From Viridibacillus soli (GTDB lineage: Bacteria; Bacillota; Bacilli; Bacillales_A; Planococcaceae): DNA of 64,000 bases. Within the stretch, counting starts at the first letter, position 1. Every line of letters starts with the position of its first letter. Positions 27,475 to 37,569 of the stretch are shown here, piece by piece. The stretch covers positions 1-64,000 of the forward strand of contig NZ_JAEOAH010000023.1 of NCBI RefSeq assembly GCF_016612995.1, read 5' to 3'. The translations under genes were made by a program, and so were the position numbers. The notes below the pieces were generated by a model. It was not told the origin of the DNA. It did no database searches and saw only the letters and a program-made list of their open reading frames with translations.

Positions 27475-30400
27475 CTACATTTCATCATAGGCATTATTAA
27501 AGAGGTTTTCTAAATCCTGCGTTTTCAAAAAGACATCTCTTGGCTTAGTTCCCTTAGACTCGGAAATAAACCCTTGTGCTTCCATCATATCTACCAATCT
27601 TGCTGCACGATTATAGCCAATATGGAATTTTCGTTGTAAAGACGATGTTGAAACTGTACCTTGTTCACAAATATGACGGCAAGCTTCTTCAAATAACTCA
27701 TCCTGCTCCTCAACAGCTTCAGCCCTTTTTAACAATTCGTCTTGTTCAAAAATATACTCTGGCTTACCTAGCGAACGCATATAGCCTGTCACTGCTTCGA
27801 TTTCCTCATCCGTAACGAATGTACCTTGCACACGAATTGGTGCAGACATGCCATTCCCTAAGTACAGCATATCCCCGCGACCTAATAATCGCTCTGCGCC
27901 TTGGCTATCTAAAATCGTACGTGAATCAATATGTGATGACACAGAGAAGGCAATACGTGTTGGTATATTCGATTTAATAAGACCTGTAATCACATCGACT
28001 GATGGGCGTTGTGTTGCGAGCACTAAATGCATGCCACAAGCTCTCGCCTTTTGAGCAATTCGGCAAATCGCCTCTTCCACATCGGTAGGGGCCATCATCA
28101 TCAAATCAGCTAATTCATCAATGACAATAACTAAATAAGGCATTTTCAATGAAAATTTACGCTCTGCTTCAACCATTGCATTATAACGCGTTATGTCTCT
28201 TGCGCCAAGATGTGCAAATAATTGATAACGTCTTTCCATTTCCTCTACAGCCCATTTTAAAGCAGCAGTAGCTGCCTTCACATCGGTAATAACTGGGCTA
28301 ACTAAATGTGGTATATGATTAAACGCTGCTAATTCAACCATTTTCGGGTCAATTAGTAATAGCTTCACATCTTGAGGGCTCGCTTTTAATAATAGACTAA
28401 CCAAAATGGAGTTAATACAAACCGATTTACCAGAACCCGTTGCACCTGCAATTAATCCATGAGGCATTTTACGAAGGTCAAGCGTCACTGGCTTTCCTGT
28501 TAAATCAAGACCTAACGCAGCCTCAAGGGGCGAATCAGAATCAATAAATAAATGATCACCGACGATTTCAGAAATGCGTACCGGTCTTGATGAACGGTTT
28601 GGTATTTCAATTCCAATTGAGCTCTTACCTGGAATCGGTGCTTGAATACGAATATCCTTCGCTGCAAGAGCAAGTTTCAAATCATCTGCTAGGTTACGAA
28701 TTTTACTGACTTTTGTACCGTGACCAACCGTAATTTCAAATTGCGTGACGGCTGGACCTTGAACGATTTGAACAATTTCCCCTTTTACTTGGAAATACGA
28801 TAGCGCTTCGATTAGTCTTCCACCTTGCATATCCATCCATTCAAAGTCTTCTGTTTTTTCTTCAGGTGGTTCTAAATATTGTAGAGATGTATCCAGATTT
28901 TCGTTAATACGTGACGGTTCGGGCTCTTCCACTGCTGCTTCAATGACTTGCTCAACTGTTGTCGCAACTGCTTCTTCGTCATAGTTTTGCGCTATAGGCT
29001 GTTCTAGCTCTGTAAATTGTTTAGATTGTGCCGTGGCCTTAGTTTCCATAAGCTTTTCTATAACTGTAATGGACGTGTCATGTTCAACTACTTCTGCTTG
29101 AAAATCATGCTTAAACTTGGCTTCTTTTGCTGCCCATTTCTCTTTATCTGTTTTTAACATTAGAACATTAAAAGGAAGTTTACTTTCTTCTGTTCTTACC
29201 GGTTCCGCTATTGCCGTAGGTCCCTCTTCGCCTGTTGGAGAAGACATTTCATCTAACTGTTCATGAACTTTAATTGGATCCATTGGTATTTCTATGCTGT
29301 CTAGCACTAAAGCAGGTGCTTCTTCAGAGACATTTTCAGACGTAGCAAGCTCTTCTGGTTCTTCTGCACGGTAAATTACCTCTTCGATAATGGCAGGTTT
29401 TTCTTCTATAGTAAGCTCTTCTTCATAAGTTTGTGCCTGCCCAACTAATTTTACTTCTTGATTTTGCTCTAAATCTTCTTCACGCTCTTGAACAGCAACA
29501 GTTGTTTGTTGTTGTTGGAACTGCTCTTCTACAGGCTGTGTAATAGTTGGCGTAACTATTATTTGTTCTTGAATTACAGGTTCTTCTTCCTCTATTGCTT
29601 CCATAACAACTGGCTCGGTAGCTATTTCTTCCGTGGCAACCACTTCCATCGCTTCTACAGGTTCTTGTTCCGTTGTGGCTGTTTGCTGGAATTGTTCCTC
29701 TTCAGGCTGTGAAGTGGTTGGCGTAACTATTATTTGTTCATGATTTACAGACTCTTCTTTCTCTACTGCTTCCACAACAACTGGCTCGGTAGCTATTTCT
29801 TCCATGACAACCACTTCCATCGCTTCTACAGGTTCTTGTTCCGTTGTGGCTGTTTGCTGGAATTGTTCCTCTTCAGGCTGTGAAGTGGTTGGCGTAACTA
29901 TTATTTGTTCATGATTTACAGACTCTTCTTTCTCTACTGCTTCCACAACAACTGGCTCGGTAGCTATTTCTTCCATGACAACCACTTCCATCGCTTCTAC
30001 AGGTTCTTGTTCCGTTGTGGCTGTTTGCTGGAATTGTTCCTCTTCAGGCTGTGAAGTGGTTGGCGTAACTATTATTTGTTCATGATTTACAGGCTCTTCT
30101 TTCTCTACTGCTTCCATAACAACTGACTCGGAGACTACTTCTTCAGTGATTTCTTCTTCCACTGCTTGTACTTCCGTCACTTTGAGCTTATCAGTTACTG
30201 GCACACTTACGCTTACTTGTTCTACAATAGGTCTTACATTTAACGGTTCTACAGTTTCTGTAACCGCTTGTTCCGTTACTTCTACATTGTCACCAGACAG
30301 CTGTTGTTCATGTAGATTCTTGTCTTCTAATTGGTCATAAATTGAGCGCATTGGCGGCTTTTGGAAACCATAAACGGGCGATGGCACATTTGTTGGTTTG

Positions 30401-31059
30401 AATTTTTGTTTTTTCACTTGCTCTGGCTTTGAATCAGATGAAGCTTTATCCTCATAGACAGTCGCTCTACGGCTATTGGGAGTACTTGGGCTTTCTCCGT
30501 AAGGTTTTTTTGTGTCATAACTTGGCGTTGGATTAAACGGATTAATGCGCTCCTGTTTCACCGGCACTTCATTATAACGATTCGTCGACGTTGGTCTTCG
30601 TTGCTCTCTAGTGCCAAAGTGAGTTGGCTCTTGAGATTGTTGTGAATTTGACCTTAATGGTTGTCTTCTCATTTGTGATGGTGCTTGTTCTTGGTCTGGT
30701 GCTTGGAAGCGATCCTGTTGCTGTCTTTGGCGCTGGTTATTCCACTGCCCTTGTTCTGTTGCTTGTGGTTTTGGTCTTGCTTGTCTATTCGACTGCTGTG
30801 GTGATTGTTTGCGTGGGCTCTCTTTATCAATCATTTGCGAGCGCTCAGCATCAGAAATTACAGGGAATCGAAAAGCATCTCTTTTTCGTAAAAATGCAGG
30901 GACATGATCGTCTTTTTTTGCAGTGTCAAATTCTTGTTCTATATATTCTTCATATGTATCGTTATATTCTATTCTGTCATTATTATTCTTTTTTTCATTA
31001 TCATATTCTTCGATTTCATCACCCATAATTCGAGCAACTACATTTTTAAACCATTTCAT
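27475..31059 (-). CDS. sftA: FtsK/SpoIIIE-family DNA translocase SftA
   Basis: A DNA-dependent motor that clears chromosomes from the septum. It has no membrane helices, which distinguishes SftA from SpoIIIE. The N-terminal ~700 residues are disordered: Gln/Arg-rich to about 220, then Glu/Val-rich with three 57-residue repeats. The motor holds Walker A GATGSGKS (near residue 875), LLLIDPKMVEL and Walker B VIVIDELADLM (near 980), and a C-terminal gamma winged helix. At about 1194 residues it is some 240 longer than B. subtilis SftA, from the repeats and linkers. The ATG at 31059 (AAAGAG upstream, MKWFKNVVARIMG) is chosen over the upstream in-frame codon at 31092. Confidence 0.95.
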   Translation of the reverse strand: MKWFKNVVARIMGDEIEEYDNEKKNNNDRIEYNDTYEEYIEQEFDTAKKDDHVPAFLRKRDAFRFPVISDAERSQMIDKESPRKQSPQQSNRQARPKPQATEQGQWNNQRQRQQQDRFQAPDQEQAPSQMRRQPLRSNSQQSQEPTHFGTREQRRPTSTNRYNEVPVKQERINPFNPTPSYDTKKPYGESPSTPNSRRATVYEDKASSDSKPEQVKKQKFKPTNVPSPVYGFQKPPMRSIYDQLEDKNLHEQQLSGDNVEVTEQAVTETVEPLNVRPIVEQVSVSVPVTDKLKVTEVQAVEEEITEEVVSESVVMEAVEKEEPVNHEQIIVTPTTSQPEEEQFQQTATTEQEPVEAMEVVVMEEIATEPVVVEAVEKEESVNHEQIIVTPTTSQPEEEQFQQTATTEQEPVEAMEVVVMEEIATEPVVVEAVEKEESVNHEQIIVTPTTSQPEEEQFQQTATTEQEPVEAMEVVATEEIATEPVVMEAIEEEEPVIQEQIIVTPTITQPVEEQFQQQQTTVAVQEREEDLEQNQEVKLVGQAQTYEEELTIEEKPAIIEEVIYRAEEPEELATSENVSEEAPALVLDSIEIPMDPIKVHEQLDEMSSPTGEEGPTAIAEPVRTEESKLPFNVLMLKTDKEKWAAKEAKFKHDFQAEVVEHDTSITVIEKLMETKATAQSKQFTELEQPIAQNYDEEAVATTVEQVIEAAVEEPEPSRINENLDTSLQYLEPPEEKTEDFEWMDMQGGRLIEALSYFQVKGEIVQIVQGPAVTQFEITVGHGTKVSKIRNLADDLKLALAAKDIRIQAPIPGKSSIGIEIPNRSSRPVRISEIVGDHLFIDSDSPLEAALGLDLTGKPVTLDLRKMPHGLIAGATGSGKSVCINSILVSLLLKASPQDVKLLLIDPKMVELAAFNHIPHLVSPVITDVKAATAALKWAVEEMERRYQLFAHLGARDITRYNAMVEAERKFSLKMPYLVIVIDELADLMMMAPTDVEEAICRIAQKARACGMHLVLATQRPSVDVITGLIKSNIPTRIAFSVSSHIDSRTILDSQGAERLLGRGDMLYLGNGMSAPIRVQGTFVTDEEIEAVTGYMRSLGKPEYIFEQDELLKRAEAVEEQDELFEEACRHICEQGTVSTSSLQRKFHIGYNRAARLVDMMEAQGFISESKGTKPRDVFLKTQDLENLFNNAYDEM
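29515..30115. repeat. 171-bp in-frame tandem repeats in sftA
   Basis: The sequence GTTCTTGTTCCGTTGTGGCT recurs at 29661, 29832 and 30003, exactly 171 bp apart. Three nearly identical copies plus a diverged partial fourth encode 57-residue units containing NHEQIIVTPTTSQPEEEQFQ. The near-identity indicates recent expansion. Confidence 0.95.
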
Positions 31060-31202
31060 TAGAATCACTCTTTTCCAAATCGTTGCATTCATTTTATCAG
31101 TAATATTACCGTCTATGCAATGAGAAGCGAAAGAATGTAATGGAAATTTACCATTTTTAATAAACCGAAATATTATTCTCCTTTTTTCGCCAAAAAATAA
31201 GC

Positions 31203-31239
31203 AAAAACGACATCTCTGTAACAGGAGATGTCGTTTTTT
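31203..31239 (-). terminator. Terminator after ytpR
   Basis: AAAACGACATCTC / GAGATGTCGTTTT with a short loop and a T run on the minus strand. It separates the ytpPQR operon from sftA. Confidence 0.9.
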
Positions 31240-31250
31240 AACAATAAAGA

Positions 31251-31856
31251 TTAAAATTGGAAAGGTGTACCTGCAACAGCAGCAGCATCTAATACTAGAA
31301 TACCTTTTACTTGCGGTGCGTTTGGTATTGCTAATTCACGTGCCGAACAAATCATCCCTGAAGATGGAACGCCTCGTAGCTCTGCATCTTTAATCAGCAT
31401 ACCTGAAGGCATCACTGCACCTACTTTTGCTACAACTACTTTTTGTCCTGCTTCAACATTCGGAGCGCCACAAACAATTTGTAATGTTTCATTTCCAATA
31501 TTTACTTTACAAATATTTAGTTTATCTGCATTTGGGTGTTTTTCTTGTTCTTCAATATAGCCAATTACAAATTTCGGTGTGAAATCGACATCTAAATTTA
31601 ATGTTGCACCATTTTTAGCGATTGCTGCTTCAATTGCTGAAACTAGCTGTTCTGTAATTGCAATATTGCCTTGCTCTTCAATTTGCAGATATGTGCTTGC
31701 GTTGAAAAGGTTAAATCCTTTTACTTCACCAGTAGACTCTTCTTTTAATAGAACGACATCTCCGTGCTTTTCTAGACTAGTTTTTACGATTGCTTCTGTT
31801 GATAATTGAACGAGTAATACGTCCCCCACATAAGCTTTGTTGTATGATACGATCAT
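31251..31856 (-). CDS. ytpR: tRNA-binding-domain protein YtpR
   Basis: 201 residues: an N-terminal DUF4479 domain (about 1-90) and a C-terminal EMAP/tRNA-bind OB fold (about 93-200) with [18 protein letters not shown] and [14 protein letters not shown], the same fold as the PheT N-terminus. It is predicted to bind tRNA or a related ligand; its cellular role is not established. The start overlaps the ytpQ stop by four bases, with AAGGAG upstream, giving a coupled ytpP-ytpQ-ytpR unit. Confidence 0.93.
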   Translation of the reverse strand: MIVSYNKAYVGDVLLVQLSTEAIVKTSLEKHGDVVLLKEESTGEVKGFNLFNASTYLQIEEQGNIAITEQLVSAIEAAIAKNGATLNLDVDFTPKFVIGYIEEQEKHPNADKLNICKVNIGNETLQIVCGAPNVEAGQKVVVAKVGAVMPSGMLIKDAELRGVPSSGMICSARELAIPNAPQVKGILVLDAAAVAGTPFQF

Positions 31857-32668
31857 TTTTTCTCTTGCTCCTTTTTCACTCTGTTTTTAGCTAATATAAA
31901 GATTGGCTCTAATTCGCCATCTTCATAAATAAATGACAGTGATGTAATTGGCACTGTACCTACTGTAAAGAAGTGCATCGTCATTTGCGCTAATACATCA
32001 TAACCCGCTTCGTTACGAATATCACCAATGATTAACACGTCTTGATGCGGTACAGACACAGTCATATCCCCTTCAATTTTACCACGCATTTCCTTTAAAA
32101 AGGCATCATTTAATATACGACTTGCATCATAGCCATCATTCTCATTTAAAAAGTAAAAAACATTTTCAGCTACTTCATCTTTTTTTGTCTTCGTATTCAG
32201 CTTTCTTATTTGAAATCTAGCCGCTTCTTTTAATTGTTCTGTAGATATATTTAACTTTTCCAACATACTAACATCGATTAAACGATACGTATTCCCAAGA
32301 TCAAGAGCATAGTAAATACGTGTTTCAGCTGTATGATCTGATGTAACGAAGTCATGTCCTTCTTTTGATTTTTTTGGAAAAGATGTAGAACGGATGATTG
32401 GAAAGATATTATCTAAATCCTTAAAACCTTCTGCTTGCTCTTTTTCCATCGCAGCAAATGTTTCTTGAATTGTATAAATCACTTCATCAATCGCCAGCTC
32501 TTTTTTCGTTGTATATTTAGAAAGAATACCTGGTAATGAAATGTCCATTCCTTTACCTAACTCTTTATGATCTAATCTTACTTTGTTATGCTTTTCATCA
32601 AATTGCCATTCAAAGTGAGTATCACTCAATCGTTCTTGTAGCTTTTTGACTAGCTCTTTAGATTTCAA
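31853..32668 (-). CDS. ytpQ: DUF1444 protein YtpQ
   Basis: About 271 residues, soluble, DUF1444 family, with [16 protein letters not shown], a [12 protein letters not shown] segment and a beta-rich C-terminal half ([15 protein letters not shown]). Function is unknown, but the gene is syntenic with ytpP and ytpR across Bacillales. The first in-frame TTG (32677) lies directly against GGGAG, so the second TTG at 32668, nine bases from it, is the better start. Confidence 0.9.
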   Translation of the reverse strand: MKSKELVKKLQERLSDTHFEWQFDEKHNKVRLDHKELGKGMDISLPGILSKYTTKKELAIDEVIYTIQETFAAMEKEQAEGFKDLDNIFPIIRSTSFPKKSKEGHDFVTSDHTAETRIYYALDLGNTYRLIDVSMLEKLNISTEQLKEAARFQIRKLNTKTKKDEVAENVFYFLNENDGYDASRILNDAFLKEMRGKIEGDMTVSVPHQDVLIIGDIRNEAGYDVLAQMTMHFFTVGTVPITSLSFIYEDGELEPIFILAKNRVKKEQEKK

Positions 32669-32760
32669 CTGCTTCAACTCCCTTTTATTTTCACATAAAC
32701 ATACGGCTCACTTCTTAGTGAACCGCATCAGACAGCTTTTCTTTTACTGTTCCCTATGAC

Positions 32761-33072
32761 TTATAAAGATTTTATAAATACTTCGATTTCATCTTGTGTT
32801 TTACGATCCTTGCTTACAAAACGCGCACTTTCTTCACCGTTCTCAAATGCAACAAAACTTGGAATTCCAAATACGTTTAAGTCCCCACATAAGTCAATAA
32901 AATCATCACGATCTACTGAAACGAATTGTACATCGGTGAACTTCTCTTCTACTTGTGGCAAGAATGGCTCGATAAAATGACAATCTGGACACCAACCAGC
33001 TGTAAATAAAAAGACTGTTTTCCCTTGTGCTTTCAACACTGAAAATTGTTCAATAGTTTGTAAACTTTGCAT
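32761..33072 (-). CDS. ytpP: Thioredoxin-like protein YtpP
   Basis: A 103-residue thioredoxin fold with the active site WCPDC (FTAGWCPDCHF) in place of WCGPC and the cis-Pro segment FGIPSFVAF. It is cytosolic, with no signal peptide. GAGG precedes the ATG. It is the first gene of the conserved ytpPQR unit and ends 84 bp before ytpQ. It is likely a thiol-disulfide or bacilliredoxin-type reductant; partners are unknown. Confidence 0.93.
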   Translation of the reverse strand: MQSLQTIEQFSVLKAQGKTVFLFTAGWCPDCHFIEPFLPQVEEKFTDVQFVSVDRDDFIDLCGDLNVFGIPSFVAFENGEESARFVSKDRKTQDEIEVFIKSL

Positions 33073-33082
33073 TTTCTTAACC

Positions 33083-33604
33083 TCACTTTTTAGTGATTTT
33101 TAATGAGCGTACAATTTGCATCATTTGCTCTATTAACTCATCTATATCGTCACCATTTGTCACGGTCGTCATTTTAACGCCGCCATTGCTAACGATGATC
33201 TCATACTGTTTATCATCGCTCTTCAGAACACTAACAAAGCCGAAACGATTCTTCTGTTTAAATGAATGTTCTTTTACTATATTAGCCTCTTTATCCGCTT
33301 TCAAAGATTTGTAAAACCTATCACTATCAGCACTCTCATTAGGATTATTAAATAGAACAAAAGCATTATTGTTTTTGGATAATATAATATTCGTATCATC
33401 AGATGAGGCTTCTATTTCATATCCCGAAGGTAGATAGAATTTAATTTTATTTACTTGTTCGGTACTTTTCTCAGGATTAGCTTTAAAAATACTTTCTGCA
33501 TTTGCTATTCCCTGATCCATCTTTTCGTCAACAGTTTGTCCACACCCTACTAGACTTGCCAGTACAGAAACACCTAGTAACATTAAAATGATATAACGTG
33601 ACAT
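33083..33604 (-). CDS. Putative lipoprotein
   Basis: 173 residues with a lipoprotein signal peptide: MSRYI, a hydrophobic core, and lipobox LVGC with Cys21 as the lipidation site. The mature part is a small alpha/beta domain (FYLPSGYEIEASSDDTNIIL, later YEIIVSNGGVKMTTV) that looks like the single-domain YtoQ-type lipoproteins near ytpP, but I am not certain of the family. GGAGG precedes the ATG. It lies 10 bp before ytpP and is probably co-transcribed with ytpPQR. Confidence 0.8.
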   Translation of the reverse strand: MSRYIILMLLGVSVLASLVGCGQTVDEKMDQGIANAESIFKANPEKSTEQVNKIKFYLPSGYEIEASSDDTNIILSKNNNAFVLFNNPNESADSDRFYKSLKADKEANIVKEHSFKQKNRFGFVSVLKSDDKQYEIIVSNGGVKMTTVTNGDDIDELIEQMMQIVRSLKITKK

Positions 33605-33708
33605 GCCATCCTCCGTCCTTGCATGAACTCCATTCTATTTTAAAGATGTTATAGAGTCCATGCAACTATAGTGCTTTGCCCCCTAAAGCGTTACTAAAAG
33701 GGCCAAAG

Positions 33709-34227
33709 TCATCCTTTTTGGAAGAAGTATTGCCCAATTAACAGTTTTATAACATGTTCGAACATTTCTTTTCGATCAATTAAGTCTTTTGTGAAAATAC
33801 CAATTGCCCCAGAATGCTGACGAATATCATTTTGTTGTGTATATTCGTCCATTACCGGACCTAGCTCAAGACCACTATTGACGGCTGTAGCTATTACATT
33901 TGGCAAAGGAATTTGTGCACCTGCTGCAGTAATAATTGTGCCATCTTTTAAAACTAGAGTACCCCAGTTACATACGTACATGACACCGCCAACATCCTTC
34001 ACGCCACCTTCTAAACCAAATGAAAAATCTGCTTTCGATGCCGTGTGTGTATTTAGCGCACGATTAATGGCTCCTTCTCTTGTTTCAGCATCCGACATAG
34101 GTTGTGCGGATACACCTGATTCAACAGCGATATACTGGAATTCTATTTGCTCATTTAGTAATTGTTTTACAACCGTTTCTACGGCGCTTATTTTAGCTTT
34201 ATTTTTTGTCCCAATTGCTACCAACAT
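33709..34227 (-). CDS. DUF84 inosine/xanthosine triphosphatase-like
   Basis: About 172 residues of the YjjX/DUF84 family, which hydrolyses non-canonical purine triphosphates. It has VAIGTKNKAKISAVE at the start, SGVSAQPMSDAETREGAINRA and FSFGLEGGV, the usual substrate-pocket motifs. AAAGGAG eight bases before the ATG at 34227 fixes the start over the longer open frame. It follows ytoP across a terminator. Confidence 0.88.
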   Translation of the reverse strand: MLVAIGTKNKAKISAVETVVKQLLNEQIEFQYIAVESGVSAQPMSDAETREGAINRALNTHTASKADFSFGLEGGVKDVGGVMYVCNWGTLVLKDGTIITAAGAQIPLPNVIATAVNSGLELGPVMDEYTQQNDIRQHSGAIGIFTKDLIDRKEMFEHVIKLLIGQYFFQKG

Positions 34228-34263
34228 ACTTTCTGCTCCTTTAGTGAATCTTTTTTGCATAGG

Positions 34264-34290
34264 AAAAAGGGCTCCATCTAGGAACCCTTT
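34264..34290 (-). terminator. Terminator after ytoP
   Basis: AAAGGGTTCC / GGAGCCCTTT, one mismatch. It lies between ytoP (ends 34305) and the DUF84 gene. Confidence 0.7.
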
Positions 34291-34304
34291 CGTATTACAA
34301 CAAA

Positions 34305-35378
34305 TTAGCCGTTTGAACGGATTGTTTCTAGAGTCGTACGATCTGCATTTTTCACAAGTTTTACGATTAATTCTTTCGCAGCATCAATATCATCCGTATG
34401 AATCATTGATGCATGTGTATGAATATAGCGTGAGCAAATACCAATTACAGAGCTTGGTACACCGTCATTAGAGATATGTACATTCCCCGCATCTGTACCG
34501 CCTGGTGAGACGAAATATTGGTACGGAATATTATTAGATTCTGCTGTATCTAAAATATATTCACGCATTCCTTTATGTGTAATCATCGTACGGTCTAGAA
34601 TACGAAGTAAAGGACCTTTACCAAGCTGACCGAATTGTGTTTTATCACCTGAAACATCGTTTGCTGGACTAGCATCTAATGCGAAGAATAGATCCGGTTT
34701 GATCATATTAGCAGATACTTTTGCTCCGCGTAGGCCAACCTCTTCCATTACATTCGCACCTGAATATAATGTATTCGGCAATTTTTCGTCTTTCAATTCT
34801 TTTAATAATTCAATCGCAAGTCCACATCCATAGCGATTATCCCATGCTTTTGCCATAATTTTTTTAGAATTTGCCATCGGTGTGAATGGACAAATTGGAA
34901 TAATCGATTGTCCAGGGATGATGCCCATCTTCTCTGCATCTGCTTTGTCATCTGCGCCGACGTCAATTAGCATATTGCTAATTTCCATTGGTTTTGCTTG
35001 CATTTCAGGTGTCAATAAATGCTTCGGTACTGAAGCAATAACGCCCGGAATAGCACCGTTTGTCGTATATACTTCAACACGTTGCGCAAGCATTACTTGG
35101 TTCCACCAGCCACCAAGCGGTTGGAAACGAATCAGTCCATTTTCAGTAATAGACGTTACCATAAAAGCTACTTCATCCATATGCCCAGCAACTAAAATAC
35201 GCGGACCATTATCGTCACCCTTTTTCAATCCAAAAATGCCGCCCAAATTGTCTTGAACAATTTCGTCCGAATACTTAGACAACTCTTGTCGCATAAATGC
35301 ACGCACAGCACTTTCATCCCCCGGTGCACCTGGTAATTCTGTTAACGTTTTAAACATTTCCAAAGTTTCTTGATTCAA
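34305..35378 (-). CDS. ytoP: M42 family glutamyl aminopeptidase YtoP
   Basis: A 357-residue cobalt/zinc aminopeptidase of the M42 family, cytosolic and usually dodecameric. Metal ligands appear in GHMDEVAFM (H66, D68), [10 protein letters not shown], the catalytic MEEVGLRGA and FALDAS. A final histidine lies in the C-terminal [11 protein letters not shown]. It is full length, with a GGGAGG-type site upstream. The 21-bp repeat array lies behind its promoter region. Confidence 0.95.
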   Translation of the reverse strand: MNQETLEMFKTLTELPGAPGDESAVRAFMRQELSKYSDEIVQDNLGGIFGLKKGDDNGPRILVAGHMDEVAFMVTSITENGLIRFQPLGGWWNQVMLAQRVEVYTTNGAIPGVIASVPKHLLTPEMQAKPMEISNMLIDVGADDKADAEKMGIIPGQSIIPICPFTPMANSKKIMAKAWDNRYGCGLAIELLKELKDEKLPNTLYSGANVMEEVGLRGAKVSANMIKPDLFFALDASPANDVSGDKTQFGQLGKGPLLRILDRTMITHKGMREYILDTAESNNIPYQYFVSPGGTDAGNVHISNDGVPSSVIGICSRYIHTHASMIHTDDIDAAKELIVKLVKNADRTTLETIRSNG

Positions 35379-35490
35379 TTAAAAAGCCTCCCTTAATGAG
35401 CCACTATATTCTTTATTCTAGCTAAAAACTGATATATTTACTAGCATTATATTTCGGTCATCGAAATTCTGAGGGCGCTCGTTTAACTGT

Positions 35491-35833
35491 TATGACTCAA
35501 GCTCTAACTTCTATGACTCAGTCTCTAACTTCTATGACTCAGTCTCTAGCTTCTATGACTCAGTCTCTAGCTTCTATGACTCAGTCCCTCTTCTATGACT
35601 CAGTCCCTAGCTTCTATGACTCAAACTCTAACTTCTATGACTCAGTCCCTAGCTTCTATGACTCAGTCCCTCTTCTATGACTCAGTCCCTAGCTTCTATG
35701 ACTCAGTCCCTCTTCTATGACTCAGTCCCTAGCTTCTATGACTCAAACTCTAGCTTCTATGACTCAAACTCCTGCTTCTATGACTCAAACTCCTGCTTCT
35801 ATGACTCAAACTCCTGCTTCTATGACTCAACAC
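35491..35833. repeat. 21-bp tandem repeat array (second array)
   Basis: Seventeen units beginning TATGACTC, mostly 21 bp and ending AGCTTC or ACTTC. Three are shortened to 19 bp by loss of AG (CCCTCTTC). Units with CAGTCTCTAG, CAGTCCCTAG and CAAACTCCTG fall into local blocks, indicating expansion by duplication of neighbouring units. It lies in the divergent space between ytoP and ytzB. Open frames through it (repeating MTQSLAS) have no ribosome binding site. Confidence 0.95.
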
Positions 35834-36048
35834 CATAGATTTTTTATTGGATTAAAGAAACATAGATCTCCGGATTTAAAATATAGCAATAAACCTTAAT
35901 TAGAAAAACAATATGTTATGAACGTAAATTTACACAGATTGCGCATAAATCCCCTAAGAGAACTCCCTTCAACCTACCCTCACATTTTCCCTCCATATAA
36001 TGGATGTGGTACACTAGCTTTATATGAAATATAGGGAGGAAGTTATCT

Positions 36049-36363
36049 ATGAAATTACGTGATTTCTTACTTGGCGTAGCTACTGGTCTTGCTGCAGCTT
36101 ACGTAATTAAAGAAGCTAGTGAAAAAATTTATCCAAACAAGCCAGCGAATTCCGTATTGAATAATATTAAAGACTTATTTAAACAAGAAGGTCCCATCGA
36201 TGGATCATGGATTTTCATGGTACCTGAAGTTTTCAAAAAAGAAAACATAGAAATCCCTGTATATAAAGGTGGTATTTCTCGCGTACAAAATGGCAAGACA
36301 GAGAGCTTCGAGTTCGCTGCTGATGCGAAGACAGGCTCAATTGTTGACTTAGTGCGCGTATAA
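36049..36363 (+). CDS. ytzB: PepSY-domain protein YtzB
   Basis: 104 residues: an N-terminal hydrophobic segment with a Gly/Ala motif (FLLGVATGLAAAYVI) and a PepSY-like C-terminal part (IPVYKGGISRVQNGKTESFEF, then DAKTGSIVDL). GGGAGG lies nine bases before the ATG. The segment could be an uncleaved anchor or a signal peptide without a clear cleavage site. The role is unknown. It is followed directly by a terminator. Confidence 0.85.
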   Translation: MKLRDFLLGVATGLAAAYVIKEASEKIYPNKPANSVLNNIKDLFKQEGPIDGSWIFMVPEVFKKENIEIPVYKGGISRVQNGKTESFEFAADAKTGSIVDLVRV

Positions 36364-36378
36364 TCTATGTATTATCCT

Positions 36379-36408
36379 AAAGCTCCTCTCTATTGAGGAG
36401 TTTTTTCT
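36379..36408 (+). terminator. Terminator of ytzB
   Basis: AGCTCCTC / GAGGAGTT followed by TTTTTTCTTTT. Confidence 0.88.
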
Positions 36409-36515
36409 TTTCAATAGATTAAAATAAAACCACCATCCATTGGCTTTACTTCCTCAAAAACCCTAAGTCATTTCATTTTTTTTTTGATTTTCTTGAAAGT
36501 TATTTTCCATTATTC

Positions 36516-36547
36516 CAAAAAAATCAGCGAGGAACCCCCGCTGATTT
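36516..36547 (-). terminator. Terminator of ytnP
   Basis: AAATCAGCG / CGCTGATTT over a nine-base loop; TTTTTTT follows on the minus strand, just past the ytnP stop. Confidence 0.88.
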
Positions 36548-36552
36548 CTAAT

Positions 36553-37401
36553 CTATTCTCTCGTACGTTTTAATTCACCGATTACTTCCTTACCTGTTTC
36601 ATTCCATTTGATCATTCGATAGTGTGCATCATGATAGAAGCTAAACCAGTAGCTATTTTCTAATGCTTCTTTCATTAACTTTTCCTTTGCAAAAATAGAT
36701 GTCATTGGGTAGTCATCATACGCAAGTACCCATAGTGGATTTTGATGCGCATGTGTTGGCATTATGTCCGCCATATGTAGAATCGTCTCACCATTTTGCG
36801 TTACCTTAATGATACTATGTCCATCACTATGACCACCTGTATGGATCATTTCAATACCAGGTAATACTTCTAATTTGTCATTAAATGTCTCTACTTGATG
36901 TTGTACCTGCTCCCAATTTTCTTTCCAATACGTATTAGCTGAACGAATATTTGGTTCGCGTATTTCATTCCATTCTGCTTGTGATACAAATATTTTAGCA
37001 TTTGGGAAGGTTGGCACTAGCTCGTCCTGTTCCCATTTTGTTAACCCACAAGCATGGTCAAAGTGTAGATGGGTCATTAATATATAATCGATATCCTCAG
37101 TCAGTAACCCCATTGCTACTAAGCCATCATCGATAAATGATTGTTCTGTCACACCATAGTTTCTCAGCTGTTTTTCAGTAAATTTATTGTTCCCAACACC
37201 TGTATCGATAAGTATATTCTTGCCTTGATACTGGATTAAAATTGGATCTGTTGAGGTTTCAATTTGGTTGTTGTCATTGACAGGGTATTTGCGTGACCAA
37301 AGTGGCTTTGGCACTACCCCGAACATCGCTCCGCCATCTAAAAAAATGGTTCCCCCTTTGAGCCATGTGAATGTCATGTCGTGAAATTTAAATTGATCCA
37401 T
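36553..37401 (-). CDS. ytnP: MBL-fold lactonase-like hydrolase YtnP
   Basis: A 282-residue metallo-beta-lactamase-fold enzyme with the dinuclear zinc motif HLHFDH at 111-116 and downstream GGHSDGHS and MADIMPTH histidine/aspartate ligands. YtnP of B. subtilis is a lactonase that degrades acyl-homoserine lactones and a streptomycete signal. The length and the GGGxxPKxxWxRKYP entry suit that subfamily. It is cytosolic. The substrate here is inferred from the family only. Confidence 0.92.
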   Translation of the reverse strand: MDQFKFHDMTFTWLKGGTIFLDGGAMFGVVPKPLWSRKYPVNDNNQIETSTDPILIQYQGKNILIDTGVGNNKFTEKQLRNYGVTEQSFIDDGLVAMGLLTEDIDYILMTHLHFDHACGLTKWEQDELVPTFPNAKIFVSQAEWNEIREPNIRSANTYWKENWEQVQHQVETFNDKLEVLPGIEMIHTGGHSDGHSIIKVTQNGETILHMADIMPTHAHQNPLWVLAYDDYPMTSIFAKEKLMKEALENSYWFSFYHDAHYRMIKWNETGKEVIGELKRTRE

Positions 37402-37524
37402 TTTCTTTTCCCCCTTGTTAAAAAAGCTAAAGACCTAAGCATTTCTATTTTTATATAAAAATGAATAATTCTTCATTTGCATTGTAACATGACCAAAAAG
37501 GTTGTTCTATTTTTTTGAACAAAT

Positions 37525-37562
37525 AAAAAATGCAGTAGCTCACAATAAGCAACTGCACTTTT
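37525..37562 (-). terminator. Terminator of trmB
   Basis: AGTGCAGTTGC / GCTACTGCATT with a mismatch and a T run on the minus strand, eight bases past the stop codon. Confidence 0.8.
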
Positions 37563-37569
37563 AAATTTG

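Noticed and set aside
30624-31028. 134-aa ORF antisense to sftA
   Set aside because: Mirror of the low-complexity N-terminal coding region; codon pattern and lack of a start site mark it as a shadow.
33878-34471. 197-aa ORF antisense to the DUF84 gene and ytoP
   Set aside because: It spans two well-supported minus-strand genes and a terminator, with no domain of its own.
35492-35899. ORFs with repeated MTQSLAS peptide
   Set aside because: They follow from the 21-bp period (seven codons) staying in frame; no ribosome binding site and frames break at 19-bp units.
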